In this document: positions 23,097 to 35,560 of the stretch, in pieces
How positions within the stretch are numbered: the stretch's first letter is position 1
Layout: every line of letters starts with the position of its first letter
Assembly: GCF_905404315.1 (NCBI RefSeq)
Contig: NC_066272.1
Coordinates: 9,486,001-9,550,000 of the forward strand
Direction: 5' to 3'
DNA length: 64,000 bases
Origin: Leptidea sinapis
Lineage: Eukaryota; Arthropoda; Insecta; Lepidoptera; Pieridae
Translations under genes and position numbers: made by a program
The notes under the pieces: model-generated
Databases searched by the model: none
The model's input: only the letters and a program-made list of their open reading frames with translations
Told to the model about the DNA's origin: nothing

Positions 23097-24059
23097 CACT
23101 GGCCTGCAAAAGTAAGTATCACTTTCAACTTTTCAAATTAATTTTTTTTCTTAACTAAAGAAGGTAGAGATTTAAGATTAGAAACGTTTTGTTGCAAATT
23201 TTATAGGCTTTAATTCTTAGAAAATAAAATTATACGTTAGTAACATTTTTAACTTAAAAAAGATAAAATAATGAAAATAGACATTTTTAGTTTAGTGTAA
23301 AAAAAATTCAACTAAAATGTATTACATGTTATTTAATTTTTAATAATTGGTATTGCCTCCTCGGGCTCTGATTACAGCTTCGAGCCGGTTTGGCATACTG
23401 AACACTTGGTTTCGGAGCCGATGTTGGGGAATATTCTCCCATTCTTCTACCAGGGCCTGCTTTAGTGCCCTGAGGGTAGTAGGTGGTGGTCTGCGATTTC
23501 TGACTAGCCTCCCAAGCTCATCCCAGGCGTGTTCAATCGGGTTGAGATCAGGACTTCTTGATGGCCAAGCCATCACGCTGATACCGACCTCCTGAATATA
23601 CTCTTGTACGATATGAGCCGTGTGTGGCTGGGCATTAGTCATGCATCAGCATCGATGCATCACCCATATTTGCTAAATACGGCCCTGCATACTCATTGAG
23701 AATCTCTTGAGCATATCTTTGCCCAGTGAGGGTGCCATTTTCTATGGCTACTAGCTCTGTGCGACCTTCTGAAGATATGCCATCCCATACATGTACACTG
23801 CCTCCACCAAATAAAAAATTTAAAACTGAGAGAAAAATGTGAATGGTAAAATTGTAATTCGGAAACGTCCACTTTGAAAATGGAATGGTTTTGTTTTTGA
23901 AGTTTTTTTTCAGCCAATTCTTAAAAGAAGGTTACCGACTATATAGTTTATATGTACAAAATTAAATTCTCTTTGGAGTCCTTTTTATTTTGAAAGTATA
24001 TCTTGTGAACTTAAAACGTTATTCTTATTTTAAAAGTGTGATACTTTTGAAGGCCAGTG
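23097..24059 (-). mobile_element. Tc1-like transposon, 963 bp, defective
   Basis: Terminal inverted repeats CACTGGCCTGCAAAAGTAAG and, inverted, CACTGGCCTTCAAAAGTATC. A TA dinucleotide flanks each end, as expected for Tc1/mariner target duplication. Inside, the - strand carries the C-terminal part of a Tc1 transposase. The N-terminal DNA-binding part and first Asp region are missing, so the element cannot move itself. Confidence 0.92.
23340..23905 (-). pseudogene. Tc1-like transposase, C-terminal remnant with frame break
   Basis: The upstream piece (about 23810-23640) reads GGGSVHVWDGISSEGRTELV and then IENGTLTGQRYAQEILNEYA. The downstream frame (23642-23340) reads TNAQPHTAHIVQEYIQEVGI, then WPSRSPDLNPIEHAWDELGR and ends ARGGNTNY. 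NAQPHTA is the region of the second catalytic Asp (usually DNARPHTA; the Asp context is damaged here) and SPDLNPIEHAWDE holds the third acidic residue of the DDE triad. A stop separates the two frames near 23643. Nonfunctional. Confidence 0.9.
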
Positions 24060-25129
24060 TATATAATCTGAATCTCGGAAACGGCTCCAATGATTTTCAT
24101 AAAATTTAGTATACAGGTGATTTCGGGGGCGATAAATCGATCTAGCCAGATCTTTTAAATTAAAAAAATGTACTTTTATACGAGAAACAGCTACTACTAG
24201 ATTTCGCCACTATATACAAGACTATAATAGCTCAGATGGGACATTGGGTGATCCGGAAAGCAGAAGACCCAGGTTCGAATCCAGATGTCCTATTACTTTT
24301 TTTTTGTTCAAGTTTTGTACATTCTTAAAAATCCGAGCAAATCTCGGTCGTCCAGATATTATAATATTTATTCTATTAACACTTAACTAGTGTTAAGAGA
24401 TATTCTTTCATGACAATATCTGATCGTTATTATCACTAGTCGATGTATTCTGGTTTGCCATTATTATGCAATAACATAAATAAAATGTAGCCAGCGGTTT
24501 TATAGTCGTATAATGTTAAAATGTGCTAAAACGAATACTCCTTCATATTATAAGCGACATACGATAAATATACATTTTTGAATTAGAAGATTGTGCACAC
24601 TTGCCACATCTTTCAAATACCATAAGGTATTGAGGTGAAAGTTAGGGATTAGGCCACGCATATAGCACTTCAATCTATTTTAAATGTTTGCCAAAAATAA
24701 AATTCTTAAGCTGCATTTTCTGGAGAATAATTAATCGAAAATTGACTCACATATTCATATGGAAGTAATGCGACATAAAATTGTGAATACTTTAATATAA
24801 TCCAAATAAAATATTTAAGGCGAGAATCTAGTGCCAATTTCATTTTTTCATTTCAAGATATAGTCCAAATTTATACTGGTAAACTTTATACATAAAAACG
24901 TATTTTTTTTATTACATTTAGATTTTTTTGTATTTAACATTACTAAATAATAAATGAACCGATTTTAGAACGAGTTTTATCAACTAGGTTGCTGTAAGTT
25001 ATTTATCATATTACTTACTTAAGATATCTTAAGTAGAACCGATTGTATATTCAAACTGTTGTTTGAATTAATATATTATTGATTATCAAACTACTAACTC
25101 ACGGTACGAATATTTGATTGGGAATGGAG

Positions 25130-25335
25130 CAACCGCCCTCAGGCCATTAAATAATGAGTTTTATTGCACGATATTCCATTGCAACCATAATTTTATGAAA
25201 AAATAATGGAGCCCGTTGAGTTTCTTGCACCCGGTCTTCTCATAGGCATACATTGTGGAATGGGTGGTAGTTTTGACTTTTAATAGAGTGATATGATATC
25301 ATATCCTATAATAAAAATATTTGAATTTGAATTAC
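25130..25335 (+). repeat. LINE 3' tail
   Basis: ATGGAGCAACCGCCCTCAGG, CCCGTTGAGTTTCTTGCACC, GGAATGGGTGGTAGTTTTGA and the terminal AAATATTTGAATTTGAATT. Reverse counterpart at 34745-34960. Non-coding part of a LINE. Confidence 0.7.
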
Positions 25336-25799
25336 CATAACAAATAAAATATGAATTGATAAAAAAGTAATTCTTAACCAAAATGTTATCATAATAAAAT
25401 ATACATTACTTATAGATATTTAAAAAAAAAATACAATGGTTGTAGTAGAAAGTGTCGAAACTTGTTTACTCAATTGTATTTTTTGTGTTTTTATTCAGTA
25501 ACGGTAAAGAGATGTTTGTTAGGAATTTCTTACGATCGCGATCGAGGCCGCACTTGGTGTCGTAACAACGCGGATAGCGCGGGAAATGCGATACAAAATG
25601 AGCTATTCTTAATAAAAGAAACAATTTATTTATTACTTTTTGTTATTCCTATGAAAAGTTGTGATGTGTAAACTGTTTAGGTGAATTTTTACATTATTTT
25701 ATTATATTTTACTGTGAGGAAAAGTGACGCGGGAAGTGATACGTTCGCGTGATAGTAAGTAATATGTCCTGCCCACTATAATGTAGGGCAGCTCAGGAT

Positions 25800-26165
25800 T
25801 GTTGATTGAACCCATCATTTTCATTTCAGCCGGAAGACGTCCGACGTGCTGGACAAAGGCCTCCCCCAAAAATCGCCATGACGATTGATCCTGCGCTGCC
25901 CTCATTCAACGTATTCCGGCGATCTTGACCGGATCGTCGGTCCATCTTGTGGGGGGCCTACCAACACTTCTTCGTCTTCCGGTACGTGGTCGCGATTCAA
26001 GGTCTTTACTGCCCCATCCGTCAAGCTATGTGCCCTGCTCACTGCCACTTCAGTTTCGCAACCATTTCTGATTCGATCTCGCAGGGAAACTCCGACCACA
26101 GCCCTCTCCATTGCCCTCTTAGCGACAATTAGCTTCCTCACAAGAAAATACAATAATGGTGACAC
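25800..26165 (-). pseudogene. LINE reverse transcriptase C-terminus, frameshifted
   Basis: The first frame gives AKRAMERAVVGVSLRDRIRN, the usual start of the C-terminal region of a common arthropod LINE RT. After a frame break another frame gives GRRRSVGRPPTRWTDDPVKI and then AAQDQSSWRFLGEAFVQHVG. The pieces are in order on one strand but in different frames and with lost sequence between, so it is a decayed copy. A second piece of the same region lies at 62393-62530 on the + strand. Confidence 0.88.
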
Positions 26166-26700
26166 ATTATAGCTTTACAGCAGACAAAGGCGCTGCTGTG
26201 GTACCCACCTACCAGGGAACCCGTCAAAGAACCCTCTCTATACCCTGGATATAATAGTAAAGAAATAATTTAACCGCACTTTTAATGCAAGCAAACCCTA
26301 TCTTTCTTTTGCTAGGTCATTAGGGTTGAGTTGAATTGAATTGTAGACTCAAAGCTTTAATCGCGAGGCAGAAACACAATATGTTCAAAAGTGAAATTTA
26401 TATCAGCTACAATACAACACGCGTTAAAGAATTTCATTCCAAAAAGTTAATTTCGATTTTGCACACTTTCAACAGCCATGAAATATTAGCTTATACGGGA
26501 AGTAAACGCAGATACTATACATATAAGATAAATTTGCAATTTATACGGATTAGTTGCGAGGTGTAGGTGTCGGGTAACTGCCGCGCTTCGCTAATTCATT
26601 TCACGGGTTCACTTTCGAGATCTTTGCCCGCCACGGAGGGTGTTAACCGCGCCATCATCTACCCATCACTGTGCTCAGTATAATAATATTGACACACTTT

Positions 26701-26982
26701 TTAACCGACTTCAAAAAAGGAGGAGGTCCTCAATTCGTCGGTATGTTCTTTTTACGTGTCATCCAAGATAGGTTTGTTACTACATACATAGTTATAGGTG
26801 AGATGTGCTTGAGTTGGGAGGAGGCGAGAGGCGAGAGCGAGTCGCGGCGGAAGGACACCGATTCCAAAAATTACAATAATCGTATCTAGAATTAGATTAA
26901 TTAATTAGATTGTATAAAAATACGCAATTATTTTTATACTTTTTAGTGCACATTGTGTCTAGTGTTTTTGAAGTCGGTTGTT
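26701..26982. repeat. terminal-inverted-repeat element (about 280 bp)
   Basis: Left end TAACCGACTTCAAAAAAGGA, right end TTTTTGAAGTCGGTTG as its inverse. The GAGGTCCTCAATTCGTCGGT block recurs in reverse at 34100-34150. No functional ORF. A non-autonomous DNA element is likely. Confidence 0.7.
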
Positions 26983-27004
26983 TTTTTGTTAAAATTTTTT
27001 TTAT

Positions 27005-27235
27005 ACAAATTATCTTGCCTCAAACTAGGCATAGCCTGTACTATAGGTATAAGACAACGATACATACAATATACCTACTTAAGCATACATAAATACATAT
27101 GAACATTCATGACTCGGAAACAAACATCCATATTCATCATATAAATGATTGCCCCTACCGGGATGCGGACCCGGGACCTCTAGCTTAGTAGTCAGGGTCA
27201 CGAACCATTCGTCTATATGGGCTATATTAATCACT
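27005..27235 (-). repeat. SINE-1 copy
   Basis: Reverse copy: ATCTTGCCTCAAACTAGGCA, CATGACTCGGAAACAAACAT and the T-arm as ACCGGGATGCGGACCCGGGA (decayed). Confidence 0.82.
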
Positions 27236-28125
27236 CGCCATGCGGTGAGACTACCGCCTGAGCAATCATAGAAACTCCAAGGAATTAGCATAAGATTGAT
27301 TTACAAACATAATAGGATAAATTAGAGAAAGGCCATCCGACACAAAAGGCAAGACGATGTATATTCAGATTAGTCGGACGAGATATAATTCCGATGCGAA
27401 AATGATAAATATTGCAGATATGTGGCGAAAGTTCGGACAAAGCCGTGTTCAGCTATAAGATTAACAACGTATCACATTGAGACACAGACAGCGGTGAATT
27501 ACTTTGTCGGATTACAAATACAGTGAACAAAAAACAGTGCTATATTAAAGTAATCACTATGAAGCGAAAGGCGTTCTGTGAACATCATAACACCACACCA
27601 AATTACGGTCTACGACATTAATATATGGTTTGGAAAGTAATACTAGTAATTTGTGCTGTCAGGTGATTGACGAGCCGTGCCTTGTATCAGAATCATTTTT
27701 GTCGCATGCACGGCCGAACCTGACTCACAAACAGGTATAATTGAATATCAAATAAGATATGGACATATAAAAAATATTAACGAATATTTCGAATACTAGT
27801 TCATCGCACCGGTTTCATTATCAACAAGCTGATCTAAACATACAGTAACCAGCCCTAACTTAAACACTGACACAGTATTTAGATATCAGTATGTAGTTAG
27901 ATCTCTTTCTAATGCCAATTTGAATTTGACGATCCTCCCATAGGAGGACAAATATGCAGGAGGGTTACCTTGTGGTAAGACTCTGTCCACCTCTCTAAAA
28001 ACACTTTAATATGACACAGATCCTGGAATCTAGATGGGTACCGATTATCTATACCTCTGTATTCTGGTGAAGGCGCGCATTGGCTTTATCCACTACAGCA
28101 ATCCGTACCTAAAAACAACCCTAGT

Positions 28126-28393
28126 GTTTTTTTCATGACAGTAAGAGACGAGACGAGCAAGACGCTCAGCTGATGGTAATTGATAGGCCCTGCTCATTAC
28201 AATACAGTGCCGCTCAGGATTCTTGAGAAACCCAAAAATGCTTAACGACACTACAATTGCGCTCGTCACCTTGAGACATATGATGTTAAGTCTCATTTGA
28301 CCAGTGATTTCACTAGCTAAGGCACCCTTCAGAACGAAACACAAAAATACTTACACATTAATGCTTCACGGCAGAAATAGGCGCCTCCCACTG
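28126..28393 (-). repeat. family A repeat copy 2, internally deleted
   Basis: Reverse orientation: TTTTTTTCATGACAGTAAG tail, CTTGAGACATATGATGTTAA, then AATAGGCGCCTCCCACTG. About 40 bases before the final CTCCCACTG, present in other copies, are missing. Confidence 0.85.
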
Positions 28394-28784
28394 TTAAGTG
28401 GTCAATACGAAGACAAATAAGTGAAAAAATAAATGATCAACACTATGCCAGAATTATAAACTCGCTATACTAATTTACTTTAGCATTTCTAAATGCCATT
28501 TTCTCATATTATCCACAAAGACGCCTGAACTTAGAAACAACGAAATGGATAACGATAATTTATTGAAGAAAATAACAACTCTACAGCACGAATGACCTTT
28601 ATGAGATAATGCAAGGAATCCGAGTCGAAATGAAATCAGAAAGCAATGTCTGCCCGAGACTTAGTTGATCTATTGTATCCCGCGAATCACGAGCCGCTAT
28701 TGTATATACAGCTCATCTGTTATGCTTGTTGCTTTCAGCGCTGCACAGGTAGTGTGCCTAAAACGTATCACAGTTCGTGATTAT

Positions 28785-29243
28785 TTAAGGCGAAGAGTAA
28801 GCAGAAAACACGAAAATAAGGTGTTTTTAGACAAGTTTTGTGGTGAAAATATAGCATTTGGAGCTATAAACACTACTTTATCATGTTACACATACCCTCA
28901 AGTCTTACTTGTAGGTTGCTAATGCGTGCTGTTAGTTAAACTTAACACTCCAGAGTTATTATGAATTACCAGTTTTGTTTGCAGTTAAACAAGTATTTTT
29001 CTCGGCATGATGCATTTGTTTAGTATACTGCTCTCATAAAAGTTGTTCTTATAGCTTTTACTTTTTTGTGTTGGTACATTTATTAAGATTAGTAAACAAT
29101 AATGAGGATTGTAAGCAATTAAACTGTTTGCGCCTGTTAAGATGTTAAATTTTCGACGCAAGAATTTTGAAAATATTGGCTTTGTTACATAGGAGCCGTG
29201 AACTCATATCGCTCATGGTCGCCGGCATTTAGTGTCGCCTTAA
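28785..29243. repeat. TTAA-flanked MITE copy 1 (459 bp)
   Basis: TTAA-GGCGAAGAGTAAGCAGAA at the left and AGTGTCGCC-TTAA at the right. GGCGA/TCGCC is the terminal inverted repeat. Copies 2 and 3 (37060-37514, 41653-42102) are nearly collinear over 450 bp. TTAA duplication is the habit of piggyBac-type transposases, so a piggyBac-mobilised MITE is my inference. Confidence 0.85.
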
Positions 29244-29539
29244 GGTTATTATTATAAGGTTAAATAATGCATTGTTCAAATCAACAACGCATAAACACTG
29301 CCTGTTTTCGTTAACTTAACTCTTAATTTAAGGTAGATGAAAATAACGTCCGGTTCTCTTGCCTTACATTTTTAATAGATTACATTTTGTGGTAGTATTT
29401 AAGTTCAATTAGGACACATTCCAAACTTTCTTATTTCCTTTACCTAAAACAATAGTGTTCAGCACACTGCTATAGCCGACTTATATTTCATTTTCGGATT
29501 ATTATCATATGATGTTTTTAATTTCTTGGTATTCTGATA

Positions 29540-29700
29540 CAAATAGTGCATTATCAATCATGTAGTATGTGGGGGCGGGGTTTGAACCAGCCGGCTCCTC
29601 CAAAATGAGAGACAGGGGCACAAGCCTTAGGCTGTGCCGCTGACTCTCAGAGAGGACTGTTAGAGTGTGATAAAACGCGAACTTTTGCATCGGGCGTTCT
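29540..29700 (-). repeat. possible tRNA-like SINE head
   Basis: On the - strand GAGCCGGCTGGTTCAAACCC has the form of a T-arm with a B-box. The part preceding it (CTCAGAGAGTCAGCGGCACA) could hold an A-box. No second copy was recognised; tentative. Confidence 0.3.
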
Positions 29701-30206
29701 TAACTTAAGCTCAGCATAATTTTAGCTGTCATATGACTATAAAAACGAAAGTATATGCTAAGCTTATACTCAGCTGAGTCTTACGTAAGTGAAGTCTCAG
29801 CAAAGTCTAAGTATTCAGCCTTAGTGCCACTGAAACTCGTCATTATAACTCGACTTGTCGAACAATAATATTGCAAGGCTAAATATGAATTAATAATATT
29901 ATGTTTTTGTTTTCCGTACGGTTTGTTGTATGTCGACTATGATGGACGATCTCGAGTCACAAATTATGATAGATGACAATGGTATCACCATGTGACGACG
30001 TTGTATGTAAATAGCTACCAGGTTTCTTATTTATGAAAGGTTACCCATCTTACTATCAAATAATACACAATAATTTCATCAGAATGGTTATAATATGAAA
30101 TATACCCATAATTATAACAAAAATACTTTTTCCTTATAAAATCAAAGAGAAATAGATTTCCATTACAGATGTTAAAATTAGTTTATATAAACCAGTTACA
30201 AGCGCG

Positions 30207-30513
30207 AGGCTCCTTTGCACAGGATGCCGGCTAGATTATAACGGCGCCTATTTCTGCCGTGAAGCAGTAATGTGTAAGCATTATTGTTTCGGGCTGAAGG
30301 GCGCCGCAGCTAGTGAAATTACTGGACAAATGAGACTTAACATCTTATGACTCAAGGGGACGAGCGCACTCGTAGTATCGCTCAGAATTTTTGGGTTTGT
30401 CAAAAATCCTGAGCGGCACTGCATTGTAATATGGACTATATTATATGGATGTATATTAATTACCATCAGCTCTACGTCCTGCTCGTCTCGTCCCTTATTT
30501 TCAAAAAAAAAAA
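30207..30513 (+). repeat. family A repeat copy 3
   Basis: AGGCTCCTTTGCACAGGATG start and CTCGTCTCGTCCCTTATTTT plus an A-rich tail. Confidence 0.88.
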
Positions 30514-30829
30514 TCTAAAATATTATTTTACTTCTACTAATAGAACAACAAACACGAACCAATGTATTATTAATAAAAAGTAATGCAGCAATAGTAACTA
30601 CTTGTAGCAGTAGATGCAAGAAATTGTACTCAAAATATGATTGCATTCGCGTCTTGAATATTTCATCCAGATTACACAGACCACCTGCTGCTCGCCGTAC
30701 TTTCTATCTGATAATACTAAGTAAGTACATAACGACATAATATTTTAGAACGGTTCCTAGAGATACACATTTTTGTTTACATTGTTTGTGGGGTATCTAT
30801 TACGGTGCGGCAGTATCATATATAATAAA

Positions 30830-31197
30830 TCTATATATAAAAAAAAATGAATTGCTGTTCGTTAGTCTTGCTAAAACTCGAGAACGGCTGGACCGATTTG
30901 ACTAATTTTGGTCTTGAATTATTTGCGGAAGTCCAGAGAAGGTTTAAAAGGTGAAAAGATATGAAAATTTTCGGAATGAAATAAAAACAACAATTTTTTT
31001 TTTCCTTTCATGTGTCCCCCGTGTTCAGAAATCAAATTGAAAGAACAGTTTACAATGAATTACTAATTAGAATCTTTGTATCTTTCTAACATTCTCAGGA
31101 GGTAAAAAACAAACTTAATTTTAGCTACCTATACTTGGTAGATTAACTACAGTTGTTAACTATGACGGCAATACAACGTTTGCTTGGTCAGCTAGTA
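30830..31197 (-). repeat. RTE-type LINE 3' tail, reverse
   Basis: TTGCTAAAACTCGAGAACGG, CTGGACCGATTTGACTAATT, ending ACGTTTGCTTGGTCAGCTAG. Reverse counterpart of 17213-17583. Confidence 0.82.
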
Positions 31198-31554
31198 AAT
31201 AATATAAATTTAATGTGTTAATTTTAAATAATACATGATTTCAAACGGGCGCTGCGTGTGGTGCCAGGTCGACCTGTTATAGTTAATAAATAATTGTATC
31301 AATTGTTGGCATGCGATTACTAATTATGACAGTAATCACGACCATCATGTTCACGAAGCATCCTCACACAAACAATGAATTCAAGCTCTGAAGGTTGATA
31401 CATCCAATATTCGATAATTTATATTAATACAATTTTTATTAACATTGAACAAAACTCATATATTGGATGCAGCACCTTACAAACTAATTTGTTTTGTATA
31501 TTACAGCCAATGTAAAATACTCTATTGATTGAAAAGAGTACATATCGTTGACTT

Positions 31555-31805
31555 TTCTGTCCCAAAAAACTTGTCGACGGTAACTCACCTTATCCGTACA
31601 CGCTGTATGTCAATGGGACGACGCGACGTATAGCTTACCAGCGATAGAATTTTGTATTGAAATTGTAATTCACGCGTCCTAAGGCGATAAGAATGACTTA
31701 TCGGGTATATTGGGACAGCTTCAGATTATTGACAGCTAATTACTGACAGTAGCGGGTAGTAATTTATCTCTATCTGTAGATAGTATATTGGGAACGGCCG
31801 TTAGA
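31555..31805 (+). repeat. MITE-like element, inverted pair with 35.3 kb
   Basis: ACTTTTCTGTCCCAAAAAAC, ACGCTGTATGTCAATGGGAC, GATAAGAATGACTTATCGGG, ATATTGGGAACGGCCGTTAG. The same blocks occur in reverse order and complement at 35285-35560, 3.5 kb away. Confidence 0.75.
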
Positions 31806-32387
31806 AACAAAAGCTTGTAACGCTTCACATCTGGTGAGAATTTTATGATAAATGACAGATTATATTTGATTGAAGCTCAACTTAATTATGAGTTATTTTT
31901 AATGACTTAAAAAAAATGTTGTGTGTGTGTATTTAAGACTTATTATAAACATTTGAAATGATATGGTTCTGGCTAACATACAAATTACTTTTCGTTTATT
32001 TTAGAAACGTGCAAAATAATTCTTAATACTCTTTAACGAGCTACCAGCGCATTGACGAGCAGGTCAAGATATGATGACCCTCAATGATCAACCAATTGAC
32101 CCTCGGGTTATTTGTCCATCTTTGACACAGAAATACGACACAAATCGTTGCTGATATCACGGTTGCCGTTGCTTGATGACGTCATCAGTACAAATCTATA
32201 TTCTTGGTGACCGGTGCCAATCTGACCTCAGACTGCGAGGTCTGCACAGTAGCGGTACATCTGCTCTTGCTTACGAAAGTTTATATTATAATTTTGATTA
32301 GATTTCTTTACTTTTTATTTGGACAGTAAGGGAGTGTTCTTAAGAATTTGAGAGTGTGGTAAATTCCATAATGTAGCAACTAAGAAC

Positions 32388-32746
32388 CAGTGGGAGGCTC
32401 CTTTGCACAGGATGCCGGCTAGATTATGGGTACCAGAACGGCGCCTATTTCTACCGTGAACCAGTAATGTGTAAGCATTACTATGTTTCGGTCTGAAGGG
32501 TGCCGTAGCTAGTGAAATTAATGAACAAATGAGACTTAACATCTTATGTCTCAAGGTGACGAGCGCAGTTGTTGTGCCGCTTATAATTTTTGGGGTTTTA
32601 CAAGAATCCTGAGCCGCACTGCAATGGTATGTAATATATATATGTAGTAAAGTATAATGGATTTACATTATTGTAATGGCTAGGGCGTATCAATTACCAT
32701 CACCTGAACGTCCTGCTCGTCTAGTTCCTTATTATCAAACAAAAAA
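32388..32746 (+). repeat. family A repeat copy 4 with internal insertion
   Basis: AGTGGGAGGCTCCTTTGCAC start, ...TCGTCTAGTTCCTTATTATC end. Relative to other copies it has about 55 extra AT-rich bases near 32630-32680. Confidence 0.85.
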
Positions 32747-33138
32747 CCAATGTTGATATAATTTTATATTACAATTTTTATAATACCTGCATGCAGATTA
32801 GTTTAAAATAATATAAAACGAGGGAATAATAACATCAAAATGCAACTTTCATATAAATAACATGTAAATAACTTAAAAGTTTGTTGTTGTCCGGGAACAC
32901 GCGAGGCGAATAGCGGGCGTTATAAAAATACAAAAGAAATTGTTTTGCCGACGACCTTCGAGAACCGGTCTGCACACTCGGCGTATTGTGCTCTCACAAA
33001 AACAGTCACATTAGAGATATCGAACGCTACGATAATAATATAACGGTATGTACATTTTCCAGATAAAGTGGGTAGGTACGTGGCGCATCTGAATATTTAC
33101 ATTCGGGAAATTATTTCACATGAATCTTTATTTAGAAC

Positions 33139-33506
33139 TAGTTGACCCGACAGACGTTCTGTATATAATAAATAAAATAATGTTTTTATATGAATTTGTC
33201 AATAATATATCATAACATCAAAAATTACTTCGTAAAATATGCACCCTGCTGTCGTAATGAAATTGTTTCGCAGCAGAACTGTCAAACCGTGCGTCAATAA
33301 ATTCTCTCATAGAAATTATGGTATGAACACATCAAAGGAAAAACAAATTTGTTGTTTTTATTTAATTTAGCAGCATTTTCCTATTTATTCACCTTCTCTA
33401 GACTTCCACAAATAATTCAAGACCTAAATTAGCCAAATCGGTCCAGCCGTTCTCGACTTTTAGCGAGGCTAACGAACAGCAATTCATTTTTTTATATATA
33501 TAGATT
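33139..33506 (+). repeat. RTE-type LINE 3' tail
   Basis: CTAGTTGACCCGACAGACGT start, then TAGCCAAATCGGTCCAGCCG and (TA)n end. Confidence 0.8.
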
Positions 33507-33939
33507 ACAGTTTTTGACAGAGGATGGATGTTGGCATTCCCTAGACATATTATTTTGATTTACTCCGAATAAAATCGATTACAAATACGTACTAATAATG
33601 AACACTTATTGCGAAAACTCGCCATAATGATTAAAACTTGCTCATTGAAATATTAAATTTAATTTGATTTATTTAAAAATATTTTTATATGTTTACTACA
33701 TTTAGTCTTGCACAGAACTTGAGTGAATCTATATTAAAAAATTTTTGAAAATTTGACCACAGAGCGTGTTTTAGACATTGGTAGCATGTTTTTGTGGAAG
33801 GGCTTATTGCGCCATAATGATTCGTCTGTTATTGTTATATATTGATTGTTCTAATTAAATACGTCATTTATAATAAACATATAACTATCTCCTATCTTAT
33901 ATAATATCATCTGAATTCGATAATAAATATAACAGCTGA

Positions 33940-34260
33940 CTTGCTTTTAAATAAAACACTTTTAAAGGATTCAAACGCGTGTACTTGTAACTGTGTTTTT
34001 ACATTAGATTTGGGGGACCAGTCTCGCTGAAAACGAGATCTGGAAAGGTCTTGAAACGTTGGGTTAACAACATAAAAAGTTTTGAGGTAACAAACATAAA
34101 AAAAACATACCGACGAATTGAGAACCTCCTCCTATTTTGATGTCGGTTAAAATGTAACTTTTATGCAAAAATCTATTTTAAAAACACAGTTACAATTACA
34201 CGCGTTTTAATCCTTTAATAGTGTTTTATTTAAATGTGTAACACTCGCTTTAATCAAAGA
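33940..34260. repeat. inverted repeat around a short spacer
   Basis: AAATAAAACACTTTTAAAGG (33951) with AACGCGTGTACTTGTAACTG is mirrored by CAGTTACAATTACACGCGTT and CCTTTAATAGTGTTTTATTT (34183-34235). A third copy of the right arm is at 60780-60860 (ATTTAAATGTGTAACACTCG). Confidence 0.65.
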
Positions 34261-34744
34261 TCAAAATACTAGCTTACTTGCTTTAAAAGTGAACTCCATG
34301 ATAGAGCACATGATACCGCGGACCACAGACTTGGTGACCGCCATGGTTATGGCACTCATTAACTTGAAGCCTGTGTCCTGCACAATATCGTATCGGTAAC
34401 TGGATGGTGCGAAACAAGTGGCTCACGTACCCCTTTAGAACGCACCATTGCCCCGGGGACAACCCTTTTTCTATTATTGTCCATCCCTAGAGGGATGCCC
34501 CACATCTTGTATTACTTAACACATTTATATCACTGCATGAATATTTATATTTACAATACCTACTCTAACAATGTCGTCATCTAATACCAATATCAAAGAT
34601 GGTAGAGTACCTAATAGAATATGACCTTGTGAATAAAGTATTTTAGTCAAGGTTAATTGTTAAGTCAGCTTGGAGCCGCTTTTCACATACATAAATATAC
34701 CTAAGTGTTGTAAAAACACCTTCTAGCTTATGTCGATAGACCTC

Positions 34745-34960
34745 TACCTATTCAAATTCAAATATTTTTATTCATTCATATGATTGAACGTCAAAAACTA
34801 CCATCCAAAACAGTGTGCTTAGAAAACAGACCTGAGAAAAACGGTGCAAGAGACTCAGCAGGTTTTTTTTTATATATAAATATGGATCACAATGAAATAT
34901 CTTACAATAGAAAAATATAATTAAAGAGCCTGAGGGTGTTCGCTCCATTCGAAGTCTATC
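34745..34960 (-). repeat. LINE 3' tail, reverse
   Basis: ATTCAAATTCAAATATTTTT then TGATTGAACGTCAAAAACTA and GCAAGAGACTCAGCAGG. Inverse of the 25130-25335 tail. Confidence 0.65.
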
Positions 34961-35284
34961 ATTTATGTTATAATAACCTTAAACGTTTGTAACAATTCTT
35001 TTAAGTTACGTAACACATTTGTTTTGTAAATTATCTGAGTTCAAACAAGATCCAAGATAATGCACATAACAAATTATATTTAACTTGTATATGTTTTTAT
35101 AACAGTAAAAGTATATACAAGTAAAATATAAGTATGACTTTAACAATGTCATTCACTTTCTTGAAATATCGCAAGTGCTCTTAATGCACCGACGATTTAT
35201 ATACACGTGGGCAGCAAGAGGTTCATATTTGTTTGTTGAAACTTGTTACCCACCTTAAATAACCCGATCTGTGTCATAACCCAT

Positions 35285-35560
35285 CTCAAATCGACTTACA
35301 ACCGTTCCCAATATACCATCTATAGATAGAGATAAATTACTACCTTCTACTGTCAGTAATTAGCTGTCAATAATTTGAAGCTGTCCCAGTATACTCGATA
35401 AGTCATTCTTATCGCCTTATATTGGGACGCGTGAATTGCTATTTCCATACAAACATCTATCGCTGGTATGCTATACGTCGTCCCATTGACAGACAGCGTG
35501 TACGGATAAGGTGAGTTACCGTCGATAAGTTTATTGGGACCGAAAAGTCAACGATATTTA
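35285..35560 (-). repeat. MITE-like element, inverted partner of 31.6 kb
   Basis: AACCGTTCCCAATATACCAT, CGATAAGTCATTCTTATCGC, CGTCCCATTGACAGACAGCG, ATTGGGACCGAAAAGTCAAC. The complement of 31555-31805 throughout. Confidence 0.75.

Larger units (their letters stand above)
23067..24360 (+). repeat. family B SINE interrupted by a Tc1-like element
   Basis: Reverse-orientation copy of family B. Left piece 23067-23096 (AAACGAGCAATTTTTGTATA), right piece 24060-24360 (ATCTGAATCTCGGAAACGGC onward). The two pieces are contiguous in the uninterrupted copies at 10780 and 53600. The tRNA-like head is at 24220-24290, with A-box TAGCTCAGATGGG and B-box AGGTTCGAATCC. Confidence 0.85.

Noticed and set aside
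32315..32554. Recurrent peptide frames with 'MLSLICPVISLATAPFRP' in several places (30.3, 32.4, 39.9, 48.7, 55.2 kb)
   Set aside because: They all fall inside family A repeats; lengths and ends differ, so they reflect shared repeat DNA and not a protein family.
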